A stretch of 64,000 nucleotides of DNA, taken from positions 1 through 64,000 of the forward strand of contig NZ_FNII01000017.1 of the NCBI RefSeq assembly GCF_900103865.1, given 5' to 3'. The DNA comes from Vreelandella arcis (lineage in GTDB: Bacteria > Pseudomonadota > Gammaproteobacteria > Pseudomonadales > Halomonadaceae). The notes below the pieces were generated by a model that worked only from the letters and a program-made list of their open reading frames with translations, did not search any database and was not told where the DNA came from. A program made the position numbers and the translations under genes. Positions 1-8,928 of the stretch are shown piece after piece (position 1 is the stretch's first letter; each line of letters begins with the position of its first letter).

Positions 1-1
1 A

Positions 2-334
2 CGCCGAGGCGCAGTGCAGACCATCACCTTGGATAACGGTTCGGAATTCGCTGAGCACCGACAGGTTGCCAAGGCCGTCTCGGCCAAGACCTATTTTTGT
101 GACCCGTACCGCTCATGCCAGCGTGGTACCAATGAAAATACCAACGGCCTGATTCGCCAGTATTTCCCGAAAGGAACGGACTTCCGAAAGGTGAGCGACT
201 CAGCACTGAGGAGAGTCGTTGCCAAGCTGAACAATCGCCCCAGAAAACGCTTGGGGTATCGGACACCGGCACAAGTGTTCCTGGGAGAGTATTCAGGGGC
301 GCTAAAAACCGCAGGTGCTGCGCTTAATGTTTGA
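2..334 (+). mobile_element. IS30-family transposase, C-terminal part (runs in from left edge)
   Basis: This is the C-terminal half of a DDE transposase of the IS30 family. The reading frame is open to the left edge, so the start lies outside the window. Visible family hallmarks are LDNGSEF (second catalytic Asp), the stretch GTNENTNGLIRQYFPKG that carries the catalytic Glu, and the terminal LNNRPRKRLGYRTPAQVF. The protein ends normally with TGA. The element's right end must lie just past the stop, because recognisable DctP coding sequence on the other strand begins within about 15 bases. The IS therefore appears to have inserted into, or deleted up to, a TRAP receptor gene. Confidence 0.9.
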
Positions 335-336
335 AT

Positions 337-711
337 TCAGGACAAAAAGGGTAACGAGAACACGTTGGTTTCCGGAACGATGGGGCCCATCGGTCCCATA
401 TTGAAGTTGGCAAAGTCCAGCGCGCCGTTGCGGGTCTGCTCAATGGCATCCGACTGATCGCCCAGCACGGCATTGTTATAAACGCGAGGGGTCACACGGC
501 CATCCGTTTGTTCCGCTACGGCGTCGGCAAACTCCTCCAGCGCTACCGTATTGGGGTAACCGTCCGGGTGAATATTCCAGCCACGCCAATCCTCTGCTTG
601 TGCAGGCAGTGCAAAGGCCATCAGAGCCATAACACTGACAGTGGGTGCTAGTGTTTTCAAAGAGCTGGTTTTCATTGGGCTGGCGCTTATGCAGTTATTG
701 TTGGTGTGCAT
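337..711 (-). pseudogene. TRAP transporter receptor DctP, truncated by IS30 element
   Basis: This is the N-terminal third of a periplasmic TRAP-family binding protein (DctP/TAXI type) that would deliver an organic acid to a DctQM permease. A Sec signal peptide ends near ALPAQA, followed by a typical mature start and the family segment NTRNGALDFANFNMGPMG, reading to VFSLPFL. Family members normally continue there for about 200 more residues, but here the frame stops within three codons at the IS30 border. The ATG at 711 is preferred over one at 720 because AAGAGG lies 9 bases before it. An internal Met at 675 is also possible. The gene follows kdgD in the same direction with about 70 bases between them, so it was probably part of the kdgD operon. 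It is non-functional as it stands. Confidence 0.85.
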
Positions 712-783
712 GTCTAACATCCTCTTATTGTTGGTCGTTACTTACTCATTGCTCTTTATAGAGTCAATAATGAGCTGGAAAAC

Positions 784-1707
784 TTATGATGAGTGCTTTT
801 TTGCTACATCAATAAGGCCTTCAAGCTGCTGGCACTCATCTTTGGTTGGCATAGTGAGCGGGGCGCGGACACTACCCGCAGGACGGCCAATAATCTCAGC
901 GCCTGCTTTAATAAGGCTAACGGCATAGCCTGCTTTTCGATCCCTGATATCCACGAAAGGAATAAAAAAGTCATTGGTGATCTGTTTCACAACCTCTTTA
1001 TTGCCTTTGCGCAACTCCTTGTAAAACGTCACGGCCATTTCCGGTACAAAGTTGAAAACGGCCGATGAGTAGGTATTCACGCCAATGGAGACATAGGCTT
1101 CAGCAAAAATTTCTGCCGTGGGCACGCCGCCGATATACACCAGCCGGTCACCGACGGTTTTGACGATTTTATTTAACGCTTGAATATCGCCTTTACCGTC
1201 TTTCAGCCCGACCAGATTAGGACAAAGATCGGCGAGTTGCTGAACAGAGGGGGCGGTCAAAATACCATTGCCGCGGTTGTAATAGATCACGTTGACTGAC
1301 GTGGCATCGCAAATTTGGCGGGCATACTCCACCAAGCCATCCTGCGGGCACTCGGTTAGGTAAGGCGGCATCAACAGAATGCCATCAGCGCCCGCCTCTT
1401 CAGCGGCTTTGGCAAACGCCTTGCCCGTCTCAACGCTTAAGCCCGCGCTGGCGATCACCGGCAAGCGACCATCGATCACCTCGACCGCCACGCGGACAAT
1501 CTCGCGATACTCGTCTAGCGACAGGCTAAAGAACTCCCCCGTCCCCCCCGCGACGAAGACCGCTGAAATTTCATGGCTGATGAACCACTCAAGCCGCTTG
1601 CGATAGCTCGCTTCATCAAAACGCCCCTGGCTATCGAAGTCCGTGATCGGGAACGATAGCAGGCCATCGCCGATAGCATTGGTTACTGCTTGTCTGGAAA
1701 ACGTCAC
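784..1707 (-). CDS. kdgD: 5-dehydro-4-deoxyglucarate dehydratase (KdgD)
   Basis: This enzyme belongs to the DHDPS/NAL class I aldolase superfamily. KdgD dehydrates and decarboxylates 5-dehydro-4-deoxy-D-glucarate to 2-oxoglutarate semialdehyde in the cytosol. The 307-residue protein shows the superfamily motif GGTGEFF (54-60), the catalytic tyrosine region YYNRGN (142-147) and the Schiff-base lysine in GLKDGKGD (Lys169). The GTG start at 1707 is chosen because AAAGAGGGCG lies just before it; the open frame runs further upstream without a good ribosome site. It lies upstream of the broken dctP and shares an operator-like sequence with gudD and the tctC operon. The next enzyme of the pathway, 2-oxoglutarate-semialdehyde dehydrogenase, is not in the window. 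Confidence 0.9.
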   Translation of the reverse strand: MTFSRQAVTNAIGDGLLSFPITDFDSQGRFDEASYRKRLEWFISHEISAVFVAGGTGEFFSLSLDEYREIVRVAVEVIDGRLPVIASAGLSVETGKAFAKAAEEAGADGILLMPPYLTECPQDGLVEYARQICDATSVNVIYYNRGNGILTAPSVQQLADLCPNLVGLKDGKGDIQALNKIVKTVGDRLVYIGGVPTAEIFAEAYVSIGVNTYSSAVFNFVPEMAVTFYKELRKGNKEVVKQITNDFFIPFVDIRDRKAGYAVSLIKAGAEIIGRPAGSVRAPLTMPTKDECQQLEGLIDVAKKHSS

Positions 1708-1773
1708 TTTGCGCCCTCTTTGCGAATGTGTTGACCCCTGAATGAGCAGGCATTGTCGGCCAGCCAACATCTA

Positions 1774-1792
1774 ATGTAATACATCATACAAC
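1774..1792. promoter_or_regulatory. Operator-like site A, upstream of kdgD
   Basis: The sequence ATGTAATACATCATACAAC has outer inverted arms TGTA and TACA separated by 8 bases. The identical 19-mer occurs before tctC at 7389-7407, and its 16-base core occurs before gudD at 8930-8945. Conservation between otherwise unlike promoters marks it as a repressor or activator site. A GntR (FadR-type) regulator is a guess from the shape only. Confidence 0.75.
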
Positions 1793-1836
1793 TAGGAAGA
1801 TAAGTATTGCCTTGGCATGGCGCAAGCAGAACTAGT

Positions 1837-1858
1837 GAAATTTAAACCAAAGTAGCAG
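1837..1858 (-). promoter_or_regulatory. Conserved upstream element before kdgD
   Basis: Read on the minus strand this is CTGCTACTTTGGTTT followed by AAATTTC. The element before gudD at 8985-9006 differs at only one of 22 positions, and a weaker version with CTTTGGT lies before tctC near 7461-7468. It sits 64-70 bases upstream of the operator-like site in all three. It could be an activator site or the -35 region. Confidence 0.55.
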
Positions 1859-1956
1859 TCGTATGCTGGCGAAATAAGTTCATCACCTGCTAGCCATTAA
1901 AACCTTCTTGGCCCCACGGAACCCTTCAAGCTCGGTGTGCAAATTTGGGTTGCCAT

Positions 1957-1976
1957 TATGTATGATGTCATACAAC
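1957..1976. promoter_or_regulatory. Operator-like site B, upstream of the NIPSNAP gene
   Basis: ATGTATGATGTCATACAAC resembles sites A, C and D but is more symmetrical: TGTATGA and TCATACA arms around a 2-base spacer. It lies about 170 bases before the NIPSNAP start. The 439-base gap between kdgD and that gene otherwise shows only an AT-rich patch (TATATATTA near 1981) that could serve as a -10 region. Confidence 0.6.
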
Positions 1977-2146
1977 ATGCTATATATTACTGAGGTCTCT
2001 CTCAAGGCAATCCCATTGATCAAGCTTGCCTCATTGGCTAAGCCTTCTGCCCTATGACGAAACCCGATACTGCCTTGTTTACTAACAGCGTCATTGAACC
2101 GCCAGCCTAGTCCCTGCAACTGAAAAACCACCAAAGGAGCATCACC

Positions 2147-2464
2147 ATGCTTTATGACCACCGTACTTACACTTGCATCCCCGGCACGTTGAAGAAGCAG
2201 ATGGCGCTCTACCAAGAGCACGGCTGGCCGATTCAAACACGCCATTTAGGTGAGCCACTCCTTTATGGTCCCGTCGAAACCGGCAATGTGAACTCGTATG
2301 TGCATATCTGGGTGTTCAAAGACGCCGCTGACCGCAGCCAGCGGCGCGCCGCCATGCAGAACGACCCGGACTGGGCCGCCTATCTCAAGAAAAGCGCCGA
2401 GGCGGGTTATCTAATCAGCCAGGAGAACAAGATTATCGTTCCCGCTCCCTTCTTTAAGGATTGA
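2147..2464 (+). CDS. NIPSNAP-domain protein
   Basis: This is a 105-residue single-domain member of the NIPSNAP family (dimeric alpha-beta barrel fold). Family signs are the opening MLYDHRTYTCIPGTLKKQM, the central GNVNSYVHIWVF and the closing NKIIVPAPF. Bacterial members often sit in catabolic operons without a proven reaction, so no substrate is assigned. The start is clear, with AAAGGAGCATCACC in front of the ATG. The gene is convergent with the ThDP enzyme, with only 5 bases between the two stop codons. An operator-like site related to those of kdgD, tctC and gudD lies upstream, which suggests membership of the same regulon. Confidence 0.85.
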   Translation: MLYDHRTYTCIPGTLKKQMALYQEHGWPIQTRHLGEPLLYGPVETGNVNSYVHIWVFKDAADRSQRRAAMQNDPDWAAYLKKSAEAGYLISQENKIIVPAPFFKD

Positions 2465-2469
2465 TCTCT

Positions 2470-4155
2470 TCATGAACTGGCTTTCGCTGAACGCAGTGCC
2501 GTGACGGTGGTGCGTGTCGAAATCCGCTCGGGGTCGGTCACGAGTTCAATCACGGCAGGGCGACCCGACGCCATAGCCCGCTCCAGAGCGGGCTTGAAAC
2601 TGCCCGTATCGCTGACGCGCTCAAAATGCGCACCAAGCCCTGCTGCCAACTGGCCGAAATCCGGATTCATTAGATCGGTTCCCGAGACGCGGTTGGGGTG
2701 TTCACGCTCCTGGTGCATGCGAATCGTGCCGTAAGTACCATTATTGAACAGCAACACGATGGGCCGCCCGCCATGTTGTACGGCGGTCGCGATCTCGACA
2801 CCGCTCATCATAAAGCCGCCATCGCCAACAAACGCCAGCACACACTTATCGGGCTCACGTAAAGAAGCCGCCACGGCGGCAGGTACCGAGTACCCCATCG
2901 CACCGCAGGTTGAACCAATGATCCTGCCAGGGCGCTGGTAAGCCAGAAAGCGCTGCGCCCACCCGGTATGATTTCCGGCGTCCAGGGTAACAACACAATC
3001 TTTCGGCAAGCTATCGCGCAACGCATGCATCGCCGCGCCCATATCGAGTGGGTAATCGTGCTGCGGGGGCAGAATATCGGCCAGGTACTCGTCGCGAAGC
3101 GTTTTACACCACTCACTCCAGCGGCTGCGCTGCGCCCAATCGCGGGGTGCTAACGCTTCGGCCAGTTTATCAGGGGCCGAAACAACGCCCAGCGCTGGAC
3201 TAAACACACGGCCTATTTCATCGGGGTCGATATGCACATGTATCAGTGTCTGGTTGGGGTTTGGGGACGTCAGCGTGGTGTAGGTGCGGGTGGTCATCTC
3301 ACCTAGCCGGGCACCGACAACGAATAGCAGATCGGCCTCGGCAAGACGTTTAATCAGTGACGGCACCACGGCGGTACCGAAATCACCGACATAAGATGAG
3401 GAGGCGTTGTCCAGAATATCCTGACGTCGAAATGAACAGGCTACCGGAATGCCATTGGTTTCAGCGAAGGTACGTATCTGCGCACAGGCGTCATCCGTCC
3501 AGCCTGAACCCCCTATCAGCATCATTGGTCGCTCGGCACGTGTCACAAGGGCAGCGATTTTCTCGACTTCTTCAACTGCGACGCCCGGCCGCGACGGCGT
3601 ATAGGGCGGCGCATCATCGACTTCTACGATATCGGTCAGCATATCCTCTGGAAGCGCGAGCACCACGGGGCCAGGACGGCCTGAGGTCGCGACCCGAAAG
3701 GCGCGCGCCATGTATTCGGGAATTCGGCGAGCATCGTCGATCTGTGTGACCCATTTAGCCACACCGCCGAACATGACCCGGTAGTCGATTTCCTGAAACG
3801 CTTCCCGATCCATAGAACCGCGGTCAATCTGGCCGACCAGCAGAATCATGGGCGTCGAATCCTGTTGGGCAATATGTACGCCGATAGCCGCATGGCAGGC
3901 GCCAGGGCCGCGTGTCACCAGGCAAATCCCAGGGCGACCCGTTAACTTGCCATAGGCCTCCGCCATGTTCGCCGCGCCGGCCTCATGACGCGCGTTGTAG
4001 AGGGTGAAATGCTCACGTTGATCGTAGAGGGCATCAAGCACTTCCAGGTAACTCTCCCCAGGCACGCAAAAGCCACTATCGGCGCCGTGTATAAGGAGTT
4101 GGTCAACCAGTACTTTTCCCCCGGTACGTGGTAAGGGGCGAGTTTTTGTTGTCAT
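2470..4155 (-). CDS. ThDP-dependent enzyme, acetolactate-synthase-like
   Basis: A 561-residue thiamine-diphosphate enzyme with the three-domain layout of acetolactate synthase and its relatives. The N-terminal PYR domain carries the activating Glu in RHEAGAANMAEAYGKLTG and a GPGACHAAIGV segment. The C-terminal PP domain has the ThDP/Mg motif GDGGFMMSGVEIATAV ending in NN. No regulatory small subunit (IlvN/IlvH) is adjacent, so a biosynthetic acetohydroxyacid synthase is unlikely. It follows tctA by 84 bases on the same strand and probably shares the tctC promoter. That context suggests ligation or cleavage of a 2-oxo acid derived from an imported sugar acid. The true substrate cannot be read from sequence. 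AGGATG precedes the ATG. Confidence 0.8.
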   Translation of the reverse strand: MTTKTRPLPRTGGKVLVDQLLIHGADSGFCVPGESYLEVLDALYDQREHFTLYNARHEAGAANMAEAYGKLTGRPGICLVTRGPGACHAAIGVHIAQQDSTPMILLVGQIDRGSMDREAFQEIDYRVMFGGVAKWVTQIDDARRIPEYMARAFRVATSGRPGPVVLALPEDMLTDIVEVDDAPPYTPSRPGVAVEEVEKIAALVTRAERPMMLIGGSGWTDDACAQIRTFAETNGIPVACSFRRQDILDNASSSYVGDFGTAVVPSLIKRLAEADLLFVVGARLGEMTTRTYTTLTSPNPNQTLIHVHIDPDEIGRVFSPALGVVSAPDKLAEALAPRDWAQRSRWSEWCKTLRDEYLADILPPQHDYPLDMGAAMHALRDSLPKDCVVTLDAGNHTGWAQRFLAYQRPGRIIGSTCGAMGYSVPAAVAASLREPDKCVLAFVGDGGFMMSGVEIATAVQHGGRPIVLLFNNGTYGTIRMHQEREHPNRVSGTDLMNPDFGQLAAGLGAHFERVSDTGSFKPALERAMASGRPAVIELVTDPERISTRTTVTALRSAKASS

Positions 4156-4239
4156 GTTGGCATCCTGATGGCAGAGAAGGACGCCCCCAGCCGCTCTGGA
4201 GGAGCAGTACTGAAGGCGATATCGACTGTTGCATGCAAG

Positions 4240-5757
4240 CTAGGGAATGGCGTCGAGCTTCGGTTTCTTGCGAAGAATCAGATAGGCGAACACCACGGTC
4301 AATACTAGGAAAGCCAGACTGTCCAGACTCGTCAGAAAGACGATCGGGTTACCGTCGTTGAACGACAAGGATCGTCGCAAATACTGCTCCAGGTCCGGCC
4401 CCAGGATGAAGCCCAGCAGCATAGCCACTACCGAGTAATTATGTTTACGCAGGAAGAAAGCCAGCACACCAAACATTAGTGCCAAATACATCTGGAAAAT
4501 CGAGTAGGTTGCTACATAGCTTCCGACGAGCGCTACAACAGCAATAGCGCTGTAGAGCAGGCCGCGAGAAATCGAAACAATGCGAATAAAATACGGCCCG
4601 AACAGGAACAGCGTCAGCGGAACAAGTATCAAGGCGCTCACAAACAGCGAAGCAAACATGGGCGCGATAAGATCAGCCTGCTGTTCAATGAGACGCGGCC
4701 CTGGCTGTAATCCATTGATAACCAAAACGCCAAGGACGATGGCAGTGGTTGGATCGCCCGGAATCCCGAACATCAGCATCGGCACGAAGGCACCGCCGCA
4801 CATGGAGTTATTAGCCGACTCAGCCGCCGCAATGCCTTCACGGCTGCCATTGCCATACTCCTCGGGTTTCTTTGAACCGCGCTTAGCATCGGCATAGGAC
4901 ACGAAAGCGGCCATCGACCCACCCGCGCCGGGCAGAATGCCAATGGCATAGCCTATGAACGCGCTCTTAATATAGGTGAAGAACCCCACCTCACGGATTT
5001 CGGACCAGGGCGGAATAAAATCACGCCGACGAATTTTTAAGTCCTTCGCCCGCTTCAGAGTGCCCTCCAGAGATAGGTTCCAATTCTGCGCCTGCACCAG
5101 CAGCTCGCTCACCGCAAACGCACCGATCACCACCGGCATTAAGCCAATACCTTCGACCAGTAGTTCGGTGCCGAACTCGAAGCGTGGAATCGGCTGGAGG
5201 ACATCGATCCCCACAGTGGCCAGCATGATACCCAGCGTAGTGGCGACAATCCCCTTGGCGATGGCCCCCTTGTCGACAAGGATGATCACCACCAGTGCGA
5301 AAAGAACCAGTGAGAACTTCCCTGGGGTACGGATCAACAGTGCGAGTTCACCCGCAATCGGCATGAACGCCATGAGCAATATCGCGCCGATCGAACCACC
5401 GATCATCGAACCCAGCGCCGCGTGGCCTAGCGCATTGGCGCCCTGCCCTTTTAACATCAAGGCGTTGCCTTCCACGGCGGTCATCATTGAGGAGGGCGCA
5501 CCGGGAATATTGATGGTCGTGGCCGTTATGCTTCCGGAATACATTCCCGCCATAAAAATAGAAGCACACATGACCAACGCTGGAACCACATCGATCGTAT
5601 AGGTAATGGGTAGCAGCAGCGCAATAGCCAACACTGACGTAAGACCAGGCATCGCCCCAAAAAATGTACCGATCAAGAAGCCGGCAATCATGAAGCCAAG
5701 TACTTCCCAGCTTAGCAATGCTTCAAAACCACCCAGGAAACTGACAAATGTCTCCAT
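4240..5757 (-). CDS. tctA: Tripartite tricarboxylate transporter, large permease subunit TctA
   Basis: A 505-residue polytopic inner-membrane protein of the TctA family. It is the large channel subunit of a tripartite tricarboxylate-type (TTT) secondary transporter. Family marks are the glycine-rich ends of the two repeats: FGAMPGLTSVLAIALLLPIT near the N terminus, and GILPGAGGSMAAFVSYADAK followed by EGIAAAESANNSMCGGAFVPMLMFGIPGDPTTA. The ATG at 5757 has GGGAGG six bases before it and overlaps the tctB stop as TGATG, so the two are translationally coupled. A TTG one codon earlier is too close to the ribosome site. Together with TctB and TctC it probably imports an aldarate or related dicarboxylate. 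Confidence 0.92.
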   Translation of the reverse strand: METFVSFLGGFEALLSWEVLGFMIAGFLIGTFFGAMPGLTSVLAIALLLPITYTIDVVPALVMCASIFMAGMYSGSITATTINIPGAPSSMMTAVEGNALMLKGQGANALGHAALGSMIGGSIGAILLMAFMPIAGELALLIRTPGKFSLVLFALVVIILVDKGAIAKGIVATTLGIMLATVGIDVLQPIPRFEFGTELLVEGIGLMPVVIGAFAVSELLVQAQNWNLSLEGTLKRAKDLKIRRRDFIPPWSEIREVGFFTYIKSAFIGYAIGILPGAGGSMAAFVSYADAKRGSKKPEEYGNGSREGIAAAESANNSMCGGAFVPMLMFGIPGDPTTAIVLGVLVINGLQPGPRLIEQQADLIAPMFASLFVSALILVPLTLFLFGPYFIRIVSISRGLLYSAIAVVALVGSYVATYSIFQMYLALMFGVLAFFLRKHNYSVVAMLLGFILGPDLEQYLRRSLSFNDGNPIVFLTSLDSLAFLVLTVVFAYLILRKKPKLDAIP

Positions 5758-6227
5758 CAAAATCCTCCCAACAGGGGTGGCAGCCGCACCCCGAAGATAC
5801 CGGCAAACAACCCATAAAAGAGAGCGGTTACTGCGATGGCATACAGCACAAAGAAAACGGGGCGCTTTCTCTCAAAATCAAAGATAAGAAACAGCGCCAC
5901 TACAAAACCCAGCGTGGCAGGCACGTAACCCAGGGGGCGAAATGCGGCGATATAAATGCCCGTTGCCACCACAATTAATAATGGCCTCAGGAGAGAACCG
6001 CCTGTGGGAGCTTCTGCATCTTTACGCCACTCACCTACCATCACAACGAGCAGCGCCGCATACATAATGAACGCCATAAGAATGGGCATGAAACGCGGCC
6101 CGACTATGGTGTCGCCACCAAACTGCGATCGTATGCTTACCGCTTCTGCCAGATAGATTGTCGTCAATATCAGCAAGAAAGCTGGAAAAAGCACTCCCGA
6201 CCGTCTGAATCGCTCGACGTTATTCAT
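5757..6227 (-). CDS. tctB: Tripartite tricarboxylate transporter, small permease subunit TctB
   Basis: A 156-residue membrane protein with four predicted hydrophobic segments (around GVLFPAFLLILTTIYLAEAV, FMPILMAFIMYAALLVVM, LLIVVATGIYIAAF and the C-terminal FVLYAIAVTALFYGLFAGIF), as expected for the small TTT subunit. The closing FGVRLPPLLGGF is typical. The start at 6227 is chosen because AAAAGG precedes it and it gives a normal-length N terminus; the frame is open 12 codons further up. It lies between tctC and tctA with a one-base overlap to tctA. Confidence 0.85.
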   Translation of the reverse strand: MNNVERFRRSGVLFPAFLLILTTIYLAEAVSIRSQFGGDTIVGPRFMPILMAFIMYAALLVVMVGEWRKDAEAPTGGSLLRPLLIVVATGIYIAAFRPLGYVPATLGFVVALFLIFDFERKRPVFFVLYAIAVTALFYGLFAGIFGVRLPPLLGGF

Positions 6228-6296
6228 TGACTCAGAACCTTTTAATTGGGCTAGTCGCGGCACCGGCTACCGATGCCACGCGCTACAAACTGCTAA

Positions 6297-7280
6297 TTAC
6301 TTGGACATAACGCCCGCTTCGACCAGCGCATCCATTTCGCTAAATAGCGACTCAGCCGTTTGCTCAGCCCAGGGAGTCACTTCATCGGTGCCCAACCAGT
6401 TAGGCGTCACCCCGACATTGGCCACCCACTCTTGAAACTCATCGCTGTCGTACGCCGTTTTGTAAGCGTTTTCTAACGTCGCGATGGCCTCTTCCGGAGT
6501 GTCTGCTGGTGCTGCGAAAACGATGAAGCTACCGATCTGAAGATCGATCCCCTCATCAGCCGTGGTGGGCACATCGGGATAGGTAGGATTCTGCGTATCC
6601 GAAAACTCGACGAGGCCTCGCACGGTGCCGTCGTCTAGGAGATTGGAAAAATCGCCCAGGCTGGTGAGAGCAACATCGACCTCATCGGACAGGATGGCTT
6701 CTTTCTGAGGGGCAGCGCCGCCAGGATAAGAGATGATTCTGAACTCCGTATCGGTCAACTCTTGAAACTGCAGGATCGCTAGATGGATACGCCCGCCCAG
6801 ATTCTGAATGGCAATGCGAACCTCACCGGGATCTGCCTTAGCCGCCTCGATCAGGTCATGGATCGATTGATAGTCGGAATCGGCGTCAACGACGATGGCA
6901 TCGGGCTCACTCGTCACCCGCGCAATCAGTTTTAACTTATCAACATCGTAACTCGGCAGCATTCCTTGCCAAGGCACGGTCACTAAGCTGTCGTAGGTCA
7001 ACGCACCGATGGTATAGCCGTCAGCACGGGAGCTCATGAGCTGGCCAATACCGGTGGCGCTAACGCCACCCTCGATATTTTCTGCATACATGGAAACATC
7101 GAGGCTATCTTCTGCAATGGTGGTCAGCTTACGTACGATACCATCGGTTCCACCACCGGCTCCCCAAGGCACAATCACGCGGATGTCGCGCTCAGGGTAG
7201 TCAGCGAGCGCCGCTGCAGATATCGAGGATAAAGCGACGGCGCCGGCTAGTGTCAGCATGGCTTTGTTGTTTTTGTACAT
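6297..7280 (-). CDS. tctC: TTT-family periplasmic binding protein TctC (Bug family)
   Basis: A 327-residue extracytoplasmic solute receptor of the Bug/TctC family, which binds carboxylates in the periplasm and hands them to TctAB. The Sec signal peptide ends near ISAAALA, and the mature protein opens with YPERDIRVIVPWGAGGGTDGIVRKL, the family signature that contacts the carboxylate. The start at 7280 has AAAGGAG nine bases upstream; the frame is open for 26 more codons without a ribosome site. It is the first gene of tctC-tctB-tctA-ThDP enzyme. An operator-like site about 110 bases upstream, identical to that of kdgD, makes an aldarate the best substrate guess. Confidence 0.9.
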   Translation of the reverse strand: MYKNNKAMLTLAGAVALSSISAAALADYPERDIRVIVPWGAGGGTDGIVRKLTTIAEDSLDVSMYAENIEGGVSATGIGQLMSSRADGYTIGALTYDSLVTVPWQGMLPSYDVDKLKLIARVTSEPDAIVVDADSDYQSIHDLIEAAKADPGEVRIAIQNLGGRIHLAILQFQELTDTEFRIISYPGGAAPQKEAILSDEVDVALTSLGDFSNLLDDGTVRGLVEFSDTQNPTYPDVPTTADEGIDLQIGSFIVFAAPADTPEEAIATLENAYKTAYDSDEFQEWVANVGVTPNWLGTDEVTPWAEQTAESLFSEMDALVEAGVMSK

Positions 7281-7388
7281 TGTGTCTACTCCTTTGTGCA
7301 TATACTGAGAAAAAGTCTTTACATGCGTTTTAAAGCAATACTCAACGCCCTTGATCAAAACCGATCGACAGACTATTGCTTACGTCTC

Positions 7389-7407
7389 ATGTAATACATC
7401 ATACAAC
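7389..7407. promoter_or_regulatory. Operator-like site C, upstream of tctC
   Basis: ATGTAATACATCATACAAC, a 19-base exact match to site A before kdgD. The copy of CTTTGGT seen in the kdgD and gudD upstream elements lies 70 bases further up (minus strand, 7468-7461), the same spacing as at kdgD. Confidence 0.75.
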
Positions 7408-7544
7408 CTAGAACTTAGTGTGTTCCTGGAGGTACTACAATAGAGAGATGTCAAAACTAGACCAAAGTCGAGCGTTGGCTCACTTGGCCTATCTCTCCTT
7501 GGGTGATGATGCTGGCTTGGCCCTTAAAGAAATTTGCTAACATT

Positions 7545-8870
7545 CTAACGAACGAGAGCCGGCCGCTTCGGATCGAACTCCCATCCAGGAATCAGAAACT
7601 GCATGGCCATGGCATCATTTCGCTGCGCGGTATCCAGCGACTTATAAAGAGCGTGCGCCTCCATAAGCTTCTCTTCGTCAAGTTCAACGCCTAACCCTGG
7701 CGTGGTGGGGACCTTCAGCTTGCCATCACGGATGAGCAAGGGGTCTTTAGTAATACGTTGGCCATCTTGCCAGATCCAGTGAGTATCAATCGCGGTAATC
7801 TCGCCCGGGCAAGCGGCGGCTACATGGGTCATCATGGCGAGCGAAATATCAAAGTGATTATTGCTGTGAGAACCCCAGGTCATGCCCCACTCGTTGCAAA
7901 GCTCACCGACTTTTACCGCACCCTGCATGGTCCAGAAATGACAGTCCGCTAACGGTATATCAACCGAATTAAGCTGAACGGCGTACTGCAACTGTTTAAA
8001 GTCTGTCGCAATCATATTGGTAGCCGTCGGCAGACCGGTGCGTTTTTTAAACTCGGCCATGGTCTCGCGCCCGGAGTAGCTCTCTTCCTGGCCACAGGGG
8101 TCTTCGGCGTAGCTCAGCAGGTGCTTGATCGGCTCCAGTACTCGCACCGCTTCATCAAGCGTCCAGGCACCGTTGGGGTCAAGCGTCAATCGAGCATCAG
8201 GGAAGGCTTCATGGAGTGCTCGAATGCAATCGGCCTCCTCTTCACCCCGCAATACACCGCCTTTTAACTTGAAGTCTTTAAACCCATAACGCTCATAGGC
8301 GGCTTTGGCTAAATTAGCTACGGCTTCGGGCGTCAGGGCTTCTTGGTAGCGTATTTCGTCCCAGGTATCTTGAGGGTTCTGCGCTGTGGGATACGGCAAG
8401 TCTGTCTTGCCAGGGTCACCTAGTAAAAACAGGTAACCCAATGCCTCGACTTCATCCCGTTGCCTTCCATATTGGCCGAGCAGATCAGCCACCGGCATGT
8501 TTAGCGCCTGGCCAAAGAGATCTAATAGCGCCGATTCAATCCCCGTAATCACATGTACCGCGACGCGCAAATCAAACGTCTGACGGCCCCGCTCTTCGCG
8601 TCCGTTCTGCGCTAATTGAAGGCGAACCTGATTGAGGGTGTGCTTGATATGATTGATCTGCGAGCCTTCTACCAGCGCGCGACACTGCTCCAATCCCTTA
8701 AGAATCCCGCCACTGGAAGGAATCTCACCAACGCCCTGGTTACCCGCGTCATCTTCAAGGATGACCACGCAGCGGATAAACCAAGGGGCATGGCCGCCGC
8801 TAAGGTTAAGCAAAAAACCGTCGTAGCCCGCCACGGGAACGACACGCATGGTTTTGATCTTCGGGAACAT
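7545..8870 (-). CDS. gudD: Glucarate dehydratase (GudD)
   Basis: An enolase-superfamily enzyme that dehydrates D-glucarate (often L-idarate too) to 5-dehydro-4-deoxyglucarate, the substrate of KdgD. The 441-residue protein has the KxK base motif FKDFKLKGG (Lys201, Lys203), metal ligands at Asp231 (LDPNGAW), Glu256 (AEDPCGQEE) and Asn285 (ATNMIATD), and the catalytic His in SHSNNHFD (339). These match the order and spacing of characterised GudD enzymes. The ATG at 8870 is preferred to one at 8879 because AAAAAAGG lies 9-10 bases before the former and directly abuts the latter. It is transcribed alone, behind its own copy of the shared operator. Confidence 0.93.
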   Translation of the reverse strand: MFPKIKTMRVVPVAGYDGFLLNLSGGHAPWFIRCVVILEDDAGNQGVGEIPSSGGILKGLEQCRALVEGSQINHIKHTLNQVRLQLAQNGREERGRQTFDLRVAVHVITGIESALLDLFGQALNMPVADLLGQYGRQRDEVEALGYLFLLGDPGKTDLPYPTAQNPQDTWDEIRYQEALTPEAVANLAKAAYERYGFKDFKLKGGVLRGEEEADCIRALHEAFPDARLTLDPNGAWTLDEAVRVLEPIKHLLSYAEDPCGQEESYSGRETMAEFKKRTGLPTATNMIATDFKQLQYAVQLNSVDIPLADCHFWTMQGAVKVGELCNEWGMTWGSHSNNHFDISLAMMTHVAAACPGEITAIDTHWIWQDGQRITKDPLLIRDGKLKVPTTPGLGVELDEEKLMEAHALYKSLDTAQRNDAMAMQFLIPGWEFDPKRPALVR

Positions 8871-8928
8871 ATGACACATACCTTTTTTATTATCGATTCC
8901 AATAAAAAATTGGGGGAGTTTTTGCAAA

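Noticed and set aside
1883-2245. Minus-strand open frame of 120 codons
   Set aside because: No family resemblance and no ribosome site. It overlaps the start of the well-supported NIPSNAP gene and its ribosome site.
4976-5602. Long plus-strand frame (208 codons) opposite tctA
   Set aside because: Composition is Ser/Ile/Pro-rich shadow of a membrane-protein gene, with no homology; tctA is certain.
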